Of a stretch of DNA of 12,558 nt, positions 1 to 5,660 are shown piece by piece. This DNA is from Chloroflexota bacterium (lineage in GTDB: Bacteria > Chloroflexota > Anaerolineae > Anaerolineales > Anaerolineaceae), in the NCBI GenBank assembly GCA_023434145.1, contig JAEYTI010000298.1:1-12558 (forward strand), read 5' to 3'. How positions within the stretch are numbered: the stretch's first letter is position 1; each line of letters begins with the position of its first letter. A program made the position numbers and the translations under genes. The notes below the pieces were generated by a model that worked only from the letters and a program-made list of their open reading frames with translations, was not told where the DNA came from and made no database searches.

Positions 1-2
1 AC

Positions 3-107
3 CTGGCCATCTCCATCATCCGTAAGGCAGCCTACCCTTTTATGACGGATGCTTGGGCGGACATATCCGCCCAGCCGGATCTTGGCCTTTCCCTTCTCCA
101 AAAATGA
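3..107 (+). CDS. 3' end of a truncated upstream gene (hypothetical)
   Basis: Reading from base 3, one frame stays open for 34 codons and ends at TGA (105-107). It begins LAISIIRKAAYPF and ends GLSLLQK. The other two plus frames hit stops within the first 45 bases. The composition (hydrophobic start, then Trp, Asp and Gln) looks protein-like, and a promoter for the next gene follows at once. The minus strand is also open here, so coding is not proven. A TGGGCGGA/TCCGCCCA hairpin lies inside it at 54-73. I do not recognise the product. Confidence 0.35.
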   Translation: MAISIIRKAAYPFMTDAWADISAQPDLGLSLLQK

Positions 108-142
108 TAGCGTTGAAAAGCCCTGCCTGTCATAACACCCTC

Positions 143-171
143 TTGTAAACGCATCTCTCCGGTCGTATACT
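143..171 (+). promoter_or_regulatory. Sigma-70-type promoter of the sigma factor gene
   Basis: TTGTAA at 143-148 and TATACT at 166-171 are separated by 17 bp. A start point near 178 is predicted, which would give a leader of about 210 nt before the sigma factor ATG at 390. The boxes are seen directly; the start point is inferred. Confidence 0.55.
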
Positions 172-177
172 AGAAGT

Positions 178-234
178 CCTTGCGCAAGGTTGTCGCTAGG
201 GAACGGCAGTTCCCGGTTCGGCAGGTTCTCCTGC
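178..234 (+). promoter_or_regulatory. Three consecutive palindromes/hairpins in the 5' leader
   Basis: Starting at the predicted transcription start are a perfect 12-bp palindrome CCTTGCGCAAGG (178-189), a hairpin GGGAAC-ggca-GTTCCC (199-214) and a hairpin GCAGG-ttct-CCTGC (221-234). The first could be a protein operator at +1 or the first RNA stem. The tight run of three suggests a structured leader. It matches no riboswitch class that I know. Confidence 0.45.
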
Positions 235-250
235 ATCAGCGGCGGCCACT

Positions 251-267
251 ACCTTAACAAGAGAATA
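251..267 (+). repeat. Direct repeat copy 1 (ACCTTAACAAGAGAATA)
   Basis: This 17-nt word recurs at 1134-1150 with one change (16 of 17 identical). The two copies flank the sigma factor gene, one in its leader and one beyond its terminator. Confidence 0.5.
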
Positions 268-285
268 GCAAGTAGATCAGGTTCA

Positions 286-320
286 TTTTTGTTTTTGCGG
301 CGGCGCCGTAAAAACAAAAA
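286..320 (+). promoter_or_regulatory. 16-bp hairpin with T-rich 5' arm and A-rich 3' arm
   Basis: The arm at 286-301 (T5-G-T5-GCGGC) pairs with 305-320 (GCCGT-A5-C-A5) across a 3-nt loop, with one G-T pair. The polarity is the opposite of a rho-independent terminator: T before and A after the GC core on both strands. It is therefore not a simple terminator. It lies 60 nt upstream of the ribosome binding site and may act as a leader RNA stem or an extruding cruciform. Confidence 0.5.
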
Positions 321-389
321 CACAACTTGATGCTCTCAAGAGGTTATTGGCGTGGAAGGCCGCCGTCCGTTTGACAACTGGAGGTAGCC

Positions 390-998
390 ATGGTTTCACG
401 ACCTGTTTCCGACGAGACCCTGATCCGGCGAATGCTCCCGGAGATCAACCCCGACCGGCAAGACCGTGCCAGGGCCTGGGCAGAGTGGCAGGCGGAGATC
501 GGTGAGGCAGTGCTGACCCGTTTCATCCGCGCTCACAACAGCACGCGCGAGACCGACGAAGACATTTTGCAAGACGCGCTGTTGACGGCTTACCTGGGTG
601 TGGAAGGCGGGCGCTACCGGCCCCGGGCGGGCGTACCGTTCGCGGCATACGTGATCGGCATCGCGCGCAACAAGATCCGCGAGGCACAGCGGCGCAACCG
701 CCGCCAGACGGACCTGGACGAGGACGCGGAGATCGCGCCCCCGGTGGAAGGTGAGATGCCCCGGCAGCCAGAGCGGTCACTCGAGCGGCGCGAAGAGCGC
801 GCCATGCTTCGCCGCGGGTTAGACGGTCTGCCAGAGACGCGCCGCAAGGTAATCGAACATTACCTGGGCGGCGAGACCACCGGCGAGATCGCACAGCGGC
901 TGAAGATCAGCGAAGATCTGGTGCGGCAGCACAAGTGCCGCGGCCTGCGAATGCTCAAAATGGCCGTTCAGACCGGCGCTCTCGTGCAAGCTGTATAA
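390..998 (+). CDS. ECF-like sigma-70 family RNA polymerase sigma factor
   Basis: The 202-residue product is a small sigma factor that directs RNA polymerase to a specific promoter set. A region 2 lies at about residues 36-105: the 2.2 helix contains EDILQDALLTAYLG (58-71) and the 2.3/2.4 part contains PFAAYVIGIARNKIREAQRR (83-102). An acidic linker (105-130) leads to region 4 at about 137-192, with LPETRRKVIEHYL and the helix-turn-helix TTGEIAQRLKISEDLVRQHK. There is no region 1 or 3, as usual for ECF sigmas. The start is supported by GGAGG (380-384) five bases before ATG. Its leader is long and structured, and a terminator hairpin follows the stop. No anti-sigma gene is adjacent, so its signal is unknown. 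The specific ECF group is not determinable by eye. Confidence 0.88.
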   Translation: MVSRPVSDETLIRRMLPEINPDRQDRARAWAEWQAEIGEAVLTRFIRAHNSTRETDEDILQDALLTAYLGVEGGRYRPRAGVPFAAYVIGIARNKIREAQRRNRRQTDLDEDAEIAPPVEGEMPRQPERSLERREERAMLRRGLDGLPETRRKVIEHYLGGETTGEIAQRLKISEDLVRQHKCRGLRMLKMAVQTGALVQAV

Positions 999-1019
999 GG
1001 GTTTCGATGTGTGGAAGCG

Positions 1020-1058
1020 CCTGGGCGGGCAACTGGTTCCCGCCCGCCCAGGAATTTT
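1020..1058 (+). terminator. Hairpin terminator after the sigma factor
   Basis: A perfect 11-bp stem, CCTGGGCGGGC (1020-1030) with GCCCGCCCAGG (1042-1052), and an 11-nt loop lie 21 nt after the stop codon. AATTTT follows, a short U tract. Confidence 0.65.
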
Positions 1059-1724
1059 CACCGCCTGGTTTGGATGCAAAAGCCTGCGGCCGCAGGCCCG
1101 AGCGCCCCTATCAGGAGGATTGGCAAACGGACCACCTTAACAAAAGAATATCGTACCATCGGACGCAGCGAGGCTGCTGGCGATGCCGGATTGTATCGGG
1201 CTTTTCCCCGGTGCCGTTCGTGGGGATAAAAATCTGCGGGATTTCTGTATCATCGTGATGCCGGTGCATCATCCTGATATCGGTTTCCCCGGATTGTAAA
1301 TTCCCCAGGGCATAACCTGAGAAACGCATGTTTGGGAAAATCTAAAATTTCCCAGGCCCAAATTTCTCAGCTGCGGGTTTTCTGCATCGGGATTAATTTC
1401 CCGGCGGATTTGCCCAACAGCCCAGGCACGGCCAGCCGCTAAAGCCACATGCTGCAAAACGCGCTGACGCGAACGTTGGAAAAGGCCCAAATTCCGGCAG
1501 GCTTTTCTGGATTTGTCGTTTTATCGAACGATCTAACTGGAAATTGCCACTGCAAAGGCGGGATAAAAATTCCCCAAAACCGGGAATTCCAAATCCCAAT
1601 GCGGCGGAATTGCCCCAAAACTACGGGGATTTGCCGCAAAATTAGGCCAAATCCTTGCCCACGTGCCGCGTTTTTCTCCCAATTCTGCGTCCACTATTAC
1701 GCCAAAACCTCTTCTGGGAACCCC
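1059..1724. other. Non-coding stretch with degenerate short repeats
   Basis: I see no supported gene here. It holds a perfect 16-bp palindrome GCCTGCGGCCGCAGGC (1082-1097) and the second direct repeat (1134-1150). CCGGATTGTA occurs twice (1186-1195, 1289-1298). From about 1280 to 1660 there is a dense run of related words: GGATTTGCC (1406-1414, 1627-1635), GGAAATTGCC (1539-1548), GGAATTGCC (1606-1614), and AGGCCCAAATT (1354-1364, 1483-1493) with a shorter form AGGCCAAATCC (1644-1654). Several open frames cross it, but none has a ribosome binding site or recognisable protein motifs. Confidence 0.5.
1134..1150 (+). repeat. Direct repeat copy 2 (ACCTTAACAAAAGAATA)
   Basis: This is the partner of 251-267, with one difference. 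It lies downstream of the sigma factor terminator, shortly after the palindrome at 1082-1097. Copy 1 likewise lies downstream of a palindrome. Confidence 0.5.
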
Positions 1725-1759
1725 AAAAAAGCCCCCGGTCCAACCGACCGGGGGCTTTT
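1725..1759. terminator. Bidirectional rho-independent terminator
   Basis: GCCCCCGGTC (1731-1740) pairs with GACCGGGGGC (1746-1755) over a 5-nt loop. On the minus strand six T residues follow the stem (1730-1725), and on the plus strand four (1756-1759). It most likely ends the MerR transcript arriving from the right. Confidence 0.85.
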
Positions 1760-1772
1760 GCGTTTCTGATCG

Positions 1773-1815
1773 CTGTTGAACGTGCCCGGTCGAAATATCC
1801 GGGCACGTTCAACAG
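1773..1815 (-). terminator. 17-bp hairpin directly abutting the MerR stop codon
   Basis: CTGTTGAACGTGCCCGG (1773-1789) pairs perfectly with 1799-1815 across a 9-nt loop, and the stem touches the TAA at 1816-1818. It has no T tract of its own, but a canonical terminator follows 13 nt later. It may block 3' exonucleases or act with that terminator. Confidence 0.6.
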
Positions 1816-2226
1816 TTATTTCTTCTGCTTCTTCACGTATTCTGTCACGGCGTCGCGGACGAACTCGGCCAGGTTAGGGTGCATGGCGTCGAAGTTGGCG
1901 CGGAAGGCCGGGTCGTCGACGTAGCCGTTGGCAATACCAACAAGCTGTTCGAGGTTCGGCGTCCAGAAGTAGTCCATATGCTTGCGCCAGCGCTCCACAA
2001 TCGCCTGCGCTTCGGGCGAGGTAGGGCCTTTGGGCATCGCGTCGATAAAGGCCTGGTAGTTGGCGTGGCCTTCATCCATAACGCGCTGCTTCTCCTCGGC
2101 AGAGTAACTCTTCCACCGGCGGCTGGAGGCTTTGACCGTTTCCGGGTCATACAGTTCTACGGCCTGTTTTTCCATCTCGGCCTGTTCTTCTTCGGTGAAC
2201 GCCTTGAATAGCTGCTTTTTGCTCAT
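1816..2226 (-). CDS. Probable nested product: TipAS domain alone (internal start)
   Basis: Within the MerR gene, Met113 (ATG at 2226-2224) is preceded by AAAGGAG (2241-2235) with an 8-nt spacer, a far better initiation site than the gene's own start. Translation here would give a 136-residue free drug-binding domain beginning MSKKQLFKAFTEEEQ. In Streptomyces lividans tipA the same arrangement is known: TipAL and an abundant free TipAS made from an internal start, which sequesters drug. Use of the site here is inference. The match could also be chance, because the SD falls in Lys-Gly-Glu codons. Confidence 0.5.
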   Translation of the reverse strand: MSKKQLFKAFTEEEQAEMEKQAVELYDPETVKASSRRWKSYSAEEKQRVMDEGHANYQAFIDAMPKGPTSPEAQAIVERWRKHMDYFWTPNLEQLVGIANGYVDDPAFRANFDAMHPNLAEFVRDAVTEYVKKQKK

Positions 2227-2562
2227 TGGTTTTTCTCCTTTCACGTATGCGATGGTCTGGTCTACAGTGTCAATCAGGCGCTCCATGTGCGCGATGCGCT
2301 TTCGCAGCGCTCCGCGGTGATTTTCCAGCGCGCGCAGCACGTCAAAATCACGATCTGCCAGAATGCGTTTGATATCTTCCAGCGGCATATCCAGCTCGCG
2401 GTACAGGAGGATCTGCTGCAAATGCAGCAGGGTCTCTTCGCTGTAATAGCGGTAGCCGTTCTCGCCCACCTGTGTTGGCTTGAGCAGCCCGATTGCATCA
2501 TAGTGATGCAGCGTCCGCGGCGTGATGCCGGCTAGTTGCGAAATCTGCTTTACTGTAAACAT
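1816..2562 (-). CDS. MerR family regulator with TipAS drug-recognition domain
   Basis: The 248-residue product has an N-terminal MerR winged helix (about 2-70) with VKQISQLAGITPRTLHHYD and the wing NGYRYY (35-40). A dimerisation helix follows at about 75-110. The C-terminal TipAS-type domain (about 120-245) includes WKSYSAEEKQRVMDEG and the ending NLAEFVRDAVTEYV. In TipA proteins this domain binds thiopeptides or other amphipathic compounds, and binding untwists the promoter DNA. The ATG at 2562 has no ribosome binding site, and its -10 box ends only six bases upstream, so the transcript is probably leaderless. An internal ATG at codon 113 has a strong ribosome binding site (see the nested entry). 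A DinB gene diverges from it and is a likely target. The ligand cannot be told from sequence. Confidence 0.92.
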   Translation of the reverse strand: MFTVKQISQLAGITPRTLHHYDAIGLLKPTQVGENGYRYYSEETLLHLQQILLYRELDMPLEDIKRILADRDFDVLRALENHRGALRKRIAHMERLIDTVDQTIAYVKGEKPMSKKQLFKAFTEEEQAEMEKQAVELYDPETVKASSRRWKSYSAEEKQRVMDEGHANYQAFIDAMPKGPTSPEAQAIVERWRKHMDYFWTPNLEQLVGIANGYVDDPAFRANFDAMHPNLAEFVRDAVTEYVKKQKK

Positions 2563-2568
2563 ACGGTC

Positions 2569-2599
2569 AGTATAAACTATGACGTAACGTTAATGTCAA
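2569..2599 (-). promoter_or_regulatory. MerR-class promoter with 19-bp spacer (autoregulated)
   Basis: On the minus strand TTGACA (2599-2594) and TATACT (2574-2569) are separated by 19 bp, the long spacer that MerR activators correct by untwisting DNA. The spacer contains the palindrome TAACGTTA (2585-2592) with TGAC/GTCA arms around it, a probable operator. The predicted start of transcription coincides with the ATG at 2562. Confidence 0.7.
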
Positions 2600-2607
2600 G
2601 GGGTGTT

Positions 2608-2635
2608 TTGCGTTTTGTTCTGCTTTCGCTATAAT
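2608..2635 (+). promoter_or_regulatory. Promoter of the DinB gene
   Basis: TTGCGT (2608-2613) and a perfect TATAAT (2630-2635) lie 16 bp apart. The MerR operator dyad ends 16 bp upstream, so the regulator could act on both divergent promoters. Confidence 0.5.
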
Positions 2636-2664
2636 AATTCTGGGGGAAAACATGGAGGATTGCG

Positions 2665-3126
2665 ATGGATAATGAATTCTTTACTGACTATCTGGAACGG
2701 CTGGAGAATTTACGTGACGCATTTCGCCAGCAGATCCACGACCTGCCGACCGAGGCGCTCGATTGGGTTCCGGGGCCGGAGATGAACTCGATCGGCGTGC
2801 TGCTGGCGCACACCGCCGGCTCGCTGCGTTGGTGGATTGGCGATGTGGCGGTGGGCGAACCTTCTGGGCGCGACCGCGAGCGCGAGTTTGCCGCGAAGGG
2901 CAGCACCGCCGAGCAGTTGCTGGGAAAGGTAGATGCCGTGGTGGAATATGTGCGCGGCGTGCTGCCCCGCCTGCGCGAAATGGATCTGGCCGAAGACTGC
3001 ACTCCGCCCGATCGCAAGCAGCGCGCCACCCGTGGCTGGGCGCTGCTGCACGCGATGGAGCACGGCTATAACCACCTGGGTCATATCGAACTCACCGCGC
3101 AGTTGTGGCGGCAGCGCAGAAAATAG
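2665..3126 (+). CDS. DinB family protein (putative metal-dependent thiol transferase)
   Basis: The 153-residue product has the length and four-helix pattern of the DinB/YfiT superfamily. Likely metal ligands are His49 in LLAHTAGSLRWW and the histidines of HAMEHGYNHLGHIEL (129-143), of which His133 and His137 best fit the usual H-x3-H. Known members include bacillithiol and mycothiol S-transferases and metal-dependent hydrolases; others have no known role. The start is supported by GGAGG (2654-2658) six bases before ATG. The gene diverges from a TipA-type MerR regulator, which suggests conjugation or inactivation of a toxic compound. It is convergent with the next minus-strand gene: only five bases separate the stops, leaving no room for a terminator. 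Confidence 0.82.
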   Translation: MDNEFFTDYLERLENLRDAFRQQIHDLPTEALDWVPGPEMNSIGVLLAHTAGSLRWWIGDVAVGEPSGRDREREFAAKGSTAEQLLGKVDAVVEYVRGVLPRLREMDLAEDCTPPDRKQRATRGWALLHAMEHGYNHLGHIELTAQLWRQRRK

Positions 3127-3131
3127 CCGGG

Positions 3132-3926
3132 TTACTCCTCGGCGCCGGGTGATGCTTCCGCTGTCGGCTCGGGCGTTTCCGTGGGGGTGCTGGTTGGCGC
3201 TTCGTCCGTGGCTATCTCGACGGTGGGTTCCAGCGTCGGCGTCGGCGTATCGGTCGGAGTCAGCGTTGGGGTGTTCGTCGGGCTGGGCTCCAACGTCGCG
3301 GTGGGCTCTGCGGTGCCGGTCGGCGCTGGCGTCTCAGAAGGTGAAGGGGTATCGGTAAGCCGGGGTTCGAGCGAAGGCAGCGGGGTTGTCGTAGCCGTGG
3401 CGGTTGCGGTGGGGGTAGGCGTATCCGCTGCCCGGGCCGGGCAGTTCCGCGGGCTGATGGCAATCTCCAGCGAAAGCAGCGCCGCTTCGCCTGGGAAGTC
3501 TGCGCGCTGGAGCGCCATAAAGCGGTAGATCCCTTCCTCGCCAGGGGCGAACTCCAACCGCGCCTGCGCTCCGCTCGCCAGCGGCTTGATCTCGCCCTCC
3601 GCAATCACCACCTCGCCGCGCAGCAGCGTCCACGTGGATGGTTCCTGCATGGGCGCGCCCCGGTTCACAATTTCCGCGAAGAGCGGGTATCCATCGGTGC
3701 AAAAAAAGCCCAAAGAGGAAAATTCCAATTGGCTGCCGTCCCAGGCAGAGGTTGGTTCGGTCGTTGCGGTGGGGAACAGCCTTGCCTTTACAGGCGGCAA
3801 CTCAACCTCCGCCGGGTAGGTGAACACCTGGATCGTGCCGCCGTCCACCTGTAAGGCTGTCGCCGAGGCGAAAACCGTGGTAAGCAAGGTGAACAGAAGG
3901 ACCAGGAACGCCGCCGCCCTGCGCAT
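3132..3926 (-). CDS. Secreted protein with SipW-type cargo signal and Thr/Pro-rich tail
   Basis: I chose ATG at 3926 (264 residues). A TTG six bases upstream is in frame, but GAGAGG sits 7 nt from the ATG and only one base from the TTG. A signal peptide (about 1-22: RR, hydrophobic run, FASA) leads into LQVDGGTIQ (25-33), a segment shared with the small protein at 5661-6047. A globular domain covers about 30-165 with two cysteines (76, 162) and EGEIKPLASGAQARLEF, which resembles SGSVDPIASGTHVINF of that protein. The remainder (about 169-264) is an extended, acidic Thr/Pro/Glu/Ser tail made of TPTP-like units, mucin-like and probably surface exposed or glycosylated. It has no LPxTG motif. The gene starts two bases after the peptidase stop, so the two are probably translationally coupled. 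A likely substrate of that peptidase; function unknown. Confidence 0.75.
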   Translation of the reverse strand: MRRAAAFLVLLFTLLTTVFASATALQVDGGTIQVFTYPAEVELPPVKARLFPTATTEPTSAWDGSQLEFSSLGFFCTDGYPLFAEIVNRGAPMQEPSTWTLLRGEVVIAEGEIKPLASGAQARLEFAPGEEGIYRFMALQRADFPGEAALLSLEIAISPRNCPARAADTPTPTATATATTTPLPSLEPRLTDTPSPSETPAPTGTAEPTATLEPSPTNTPTLTPTDTPTPTLEPTVEIATDEAPTSTPTETPEPTAEASPGAEE

Positions 3927-3928
3927 AC

Positions 3929-5524
3929 TCAATCCTCTCGCTTCTGGTCGGGCACCATCAGCAGGTAAGTGAGCTGCCCTTCGGGGATGAAGAACAAGCG
4001 GCTGCCGTCGTTAAAGGCCTTCCAGAAGATCACGCCGCCGTTCTGCTGCGCCAGCCGGGCCAGGTCTTTTATCGAAGCGACCTGAATCTGGCGGCTCTGG
4101 TGCAGGTCCACCTGCGCTACGGCGATCAGCATGCCGCCATAGCGGGCGTGGATGAAGAACAATTCGTCATCGCGCATCCACCAGGCCAGCAGCAGCGCGA
4201 GGATGGCGCTGGGCAGCAGCAGCAGGGCTGCCAGCAGGCCGGTAATGCGCTGCACCTCCGCGATACGCCAGTTAATCCGCCAGAATTGGAAGTACTGGTC
4301 GCGCTCTTCGGTCGTTTCACGGAATACTTCTTCCCTGCGCGACAGCTCGGTATCCATCTGCGCCTGCGCTGCGCGGACGATGATGGTGAACTCTGGCGTG
4401 TAGGTTTCATCAACCGGCTGCCCATCTACCGTCCCGGTGAGGGTGATGGTAGGAATCACTCTGGCCTGGAAGGCGTTGGGCTGGTAACCCAGTTCTTCCG
4501 CAATGGCCGCCACCCATTCGCGGAATTGATCCATCGGAATCGTGATGCGTGTATCCACGGCGGCGCCTTGAAATATCACCGGCTCACCGAGTGGGAAGCT
4601 CTGCTTCCACTCTTCGCCAATCTCAATGCGCAGAACGGGTTTGACCTGCCCGCGCAGGTCGCCGTCGCCGAAATCGGTTAGCGCGTAGCGAAGGTCGATG
4701 TCAACCGACTGAGCTAGCCCGGTGATAACCGGCGGCACATCGGTGGTTTGGGCTGTTTCCGGTCCTACAGGGCCAATCGTGGTGCCATCGAACAGCGCGG
4801 ATGGAAGCGTGCTGACGGTATAACGGAAAACAGCGTTGTGCGCGTAGCGCGTGCGCGACACCGGTTCCATCTTCCGTGCCGGTTGAAGGCCGCTGAACAG
4901 CGCCGCAGCGAGGAACAGCACGCCCAGAACCAACCCGATCACCGTTACCGGCAGCAGCAGCGCCGCGATCTGCCGCGCGCTGCTCTGACCGGACAGGCTG
5001 CCCGGGAAAGACCACCGGAATGGCAGGGAATGGGAAGAACCGTTGTTTTTCATGCGTTTACCTCTGCGCGTCTTCTTCTTTTCGGGGAAAAGATCATCGA
5101 TAAACAGCAGCACTGTAAGCCCGGCCAGCCCGGTCAACCCAGCCGGGTTGCGCAAACCGTTCAGCAGGTTACCGGCTGAAGGAATGTGCAGCCACAGTTT
5201 GCCGAGAATTTCCTCTGGTTTGGGGCTCCAGGGATCGATCTCTTTTTTATTGTCGCCCTGGGTCAAAAATCCGCTGGAAGCCGAACCGCCGACGATGCGG
5301 TGAATCACGTTTCCTTTGTCTTTCACCATATAGGCGATCACATCCCCCACCGCATACTGCCCGGCTTTGCGCATTACCACCAGGTCACCATGATCGTAGG
5401 CTGGCTCCATGCTCACGCCGCTGACGATGATGTAGGAGGCTGGGCCACCCAGGACCACCGGGCGGAACAGCATCCCCCACGCCAGCAGGAACAGGCATAT
5501 GCCGATCACGGAAAGCGTCTTCAT
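3929..5524 (-). CDS. SipW/archaeal-type signal peptidase I fused to a DUF5305-like membrane module
   Basis: The first 150 of 531 residues form a signal peptidase of the S26B (ER/archaeal/SipW) type: membrane anchor 1-20, SGVSMEP with nucleophile Ser38, VIHRIVGG with His75 in place of the bacterial Lys, and QGDNKKEID (89-97) with the conserved Asp. A second membrane segment (125-143) and a basic linker (KKKTRRGKR) lead to a second module. That module has a membrane helix at 187-210, an extracellular beta-rich part (about 225-390), a helix at 426-449 and a C-terminal part with VASIKDLARLAQQNGGVIFW. This architecture fits DUF5305, which I recall mainly from archaea, often near signal peptidases; the assignment is from memory. 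ATG at 5524 has no clear ribosome binding site. Its neighbours on both sides encode probable substrates. Met158 (MKNNGSS) marks the module junction and could be an ancestral start. Confidence 0.82.
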   Translation of the reverse strand: MKTLSVIGICLFLLAWGMLFRPVVLGGPASYIIVSGVSMEPAYDHGDLVVMRKAGQYAVGDVIAYMVKDKGNVIHRIVGGSASSGFLTQGDNKKEIDPWSPKPEEILGKLWLHIPSAGNLLNGLRNPAGLTGLAGLTVLLFIDDLFPEKKKTRRGKRMKNNGSSHSLPFRWSFPGSLSGQSSARQIAALLLPVTVIGLVLGVLFLAAALFSGLQPARKMEPVSRTRYAHNAVFRYTVSTLPSALFDGTTIGPVGPETAQTTDVPPVITGLAQSVDIDLRYALTDFGDGDLRGQVKPVLRIEIGEEWKQSFPLGEPVIFQGAAVDTRITIPMDQFREWVAAIAEELGYQPNAFQARVIPTITLTGTVDGQPVDETYTPEFTIIVRAAQAQMDTELSRREEVFRETTEERDQYFQFWRINWRIAEVQRITGLLAALLLLPSAILALLLAWWMRDDELFFIHARYGGMLIAVAQVDLHQSRQIQVASIKDLARLAQQNGGVIFWKAFNDGSRLFFIPEGQLTYLLMVPDQKRED

Positions 5525-5555
5525 AAATCACAGCAGCGGGCAGAAATTGAAAGAG

Positions 5556-5640
5556 GGGCGGCGGCGCTGGATAGTGACGCGATGATGCCGCCGCCCGTTC
5601 TATGGCCGGGGCGGTCAGAAGCAGCCTTCAACAGCCCCGG
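5556..5640 (-). promoter_or_regulatory. Two GC-rich intercistronic hairpins between cargo and peptidase genes
   Basis: In the 136-nt gap, GGGCGGCGGC (5556-5565) pairs perfectly with GCCGCCGCCC (5587-5596) over a 21-nt loop. CCGGGGC (5606-5612) pairs with GCCCCGG (5634-5640), with a smaller GAAG/CTTC stem inside. On the minus strand the first is followed by CTCTTTC, not a proper T run. They probably stabilise the 5' cargo mRNA or attenuate expression of the peptidase. Confidence 0.55.
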
Positions 5641-5660
5641 TGTGAATCGGACCATTAAGG

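Noticed and set aside
371..376. TTGACA as the -35 box of the sigma factor gene
   Set aside because: It lies 14 bases before the ATG, so a promoter there would start inside the coding region; the TTGTAA-17-TATACT pair upstream fits better.
1449..1769. Plus-strand 106-codon open frame in the repeat-rich stretch
   Set aside because: It has no ribosome binding site or recognisable motif, crosses the bidirectional terminator, and consists of the degenerate repeats.
3181..3528. Plus-strand open frame rich in Val/Gly/Ser repeats
   Set aside because: It is the antisense shadow of the Thr/Pro-rich tail codons; the minus frame has a signal peptide and operon context.
4100..4681. Plus-strand 193-codon frame opposite the peptidase fusion
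   Set aside because: It is antisense to a gene with clear catalytic motifs and membrane segments, with no start context and no known motifs.
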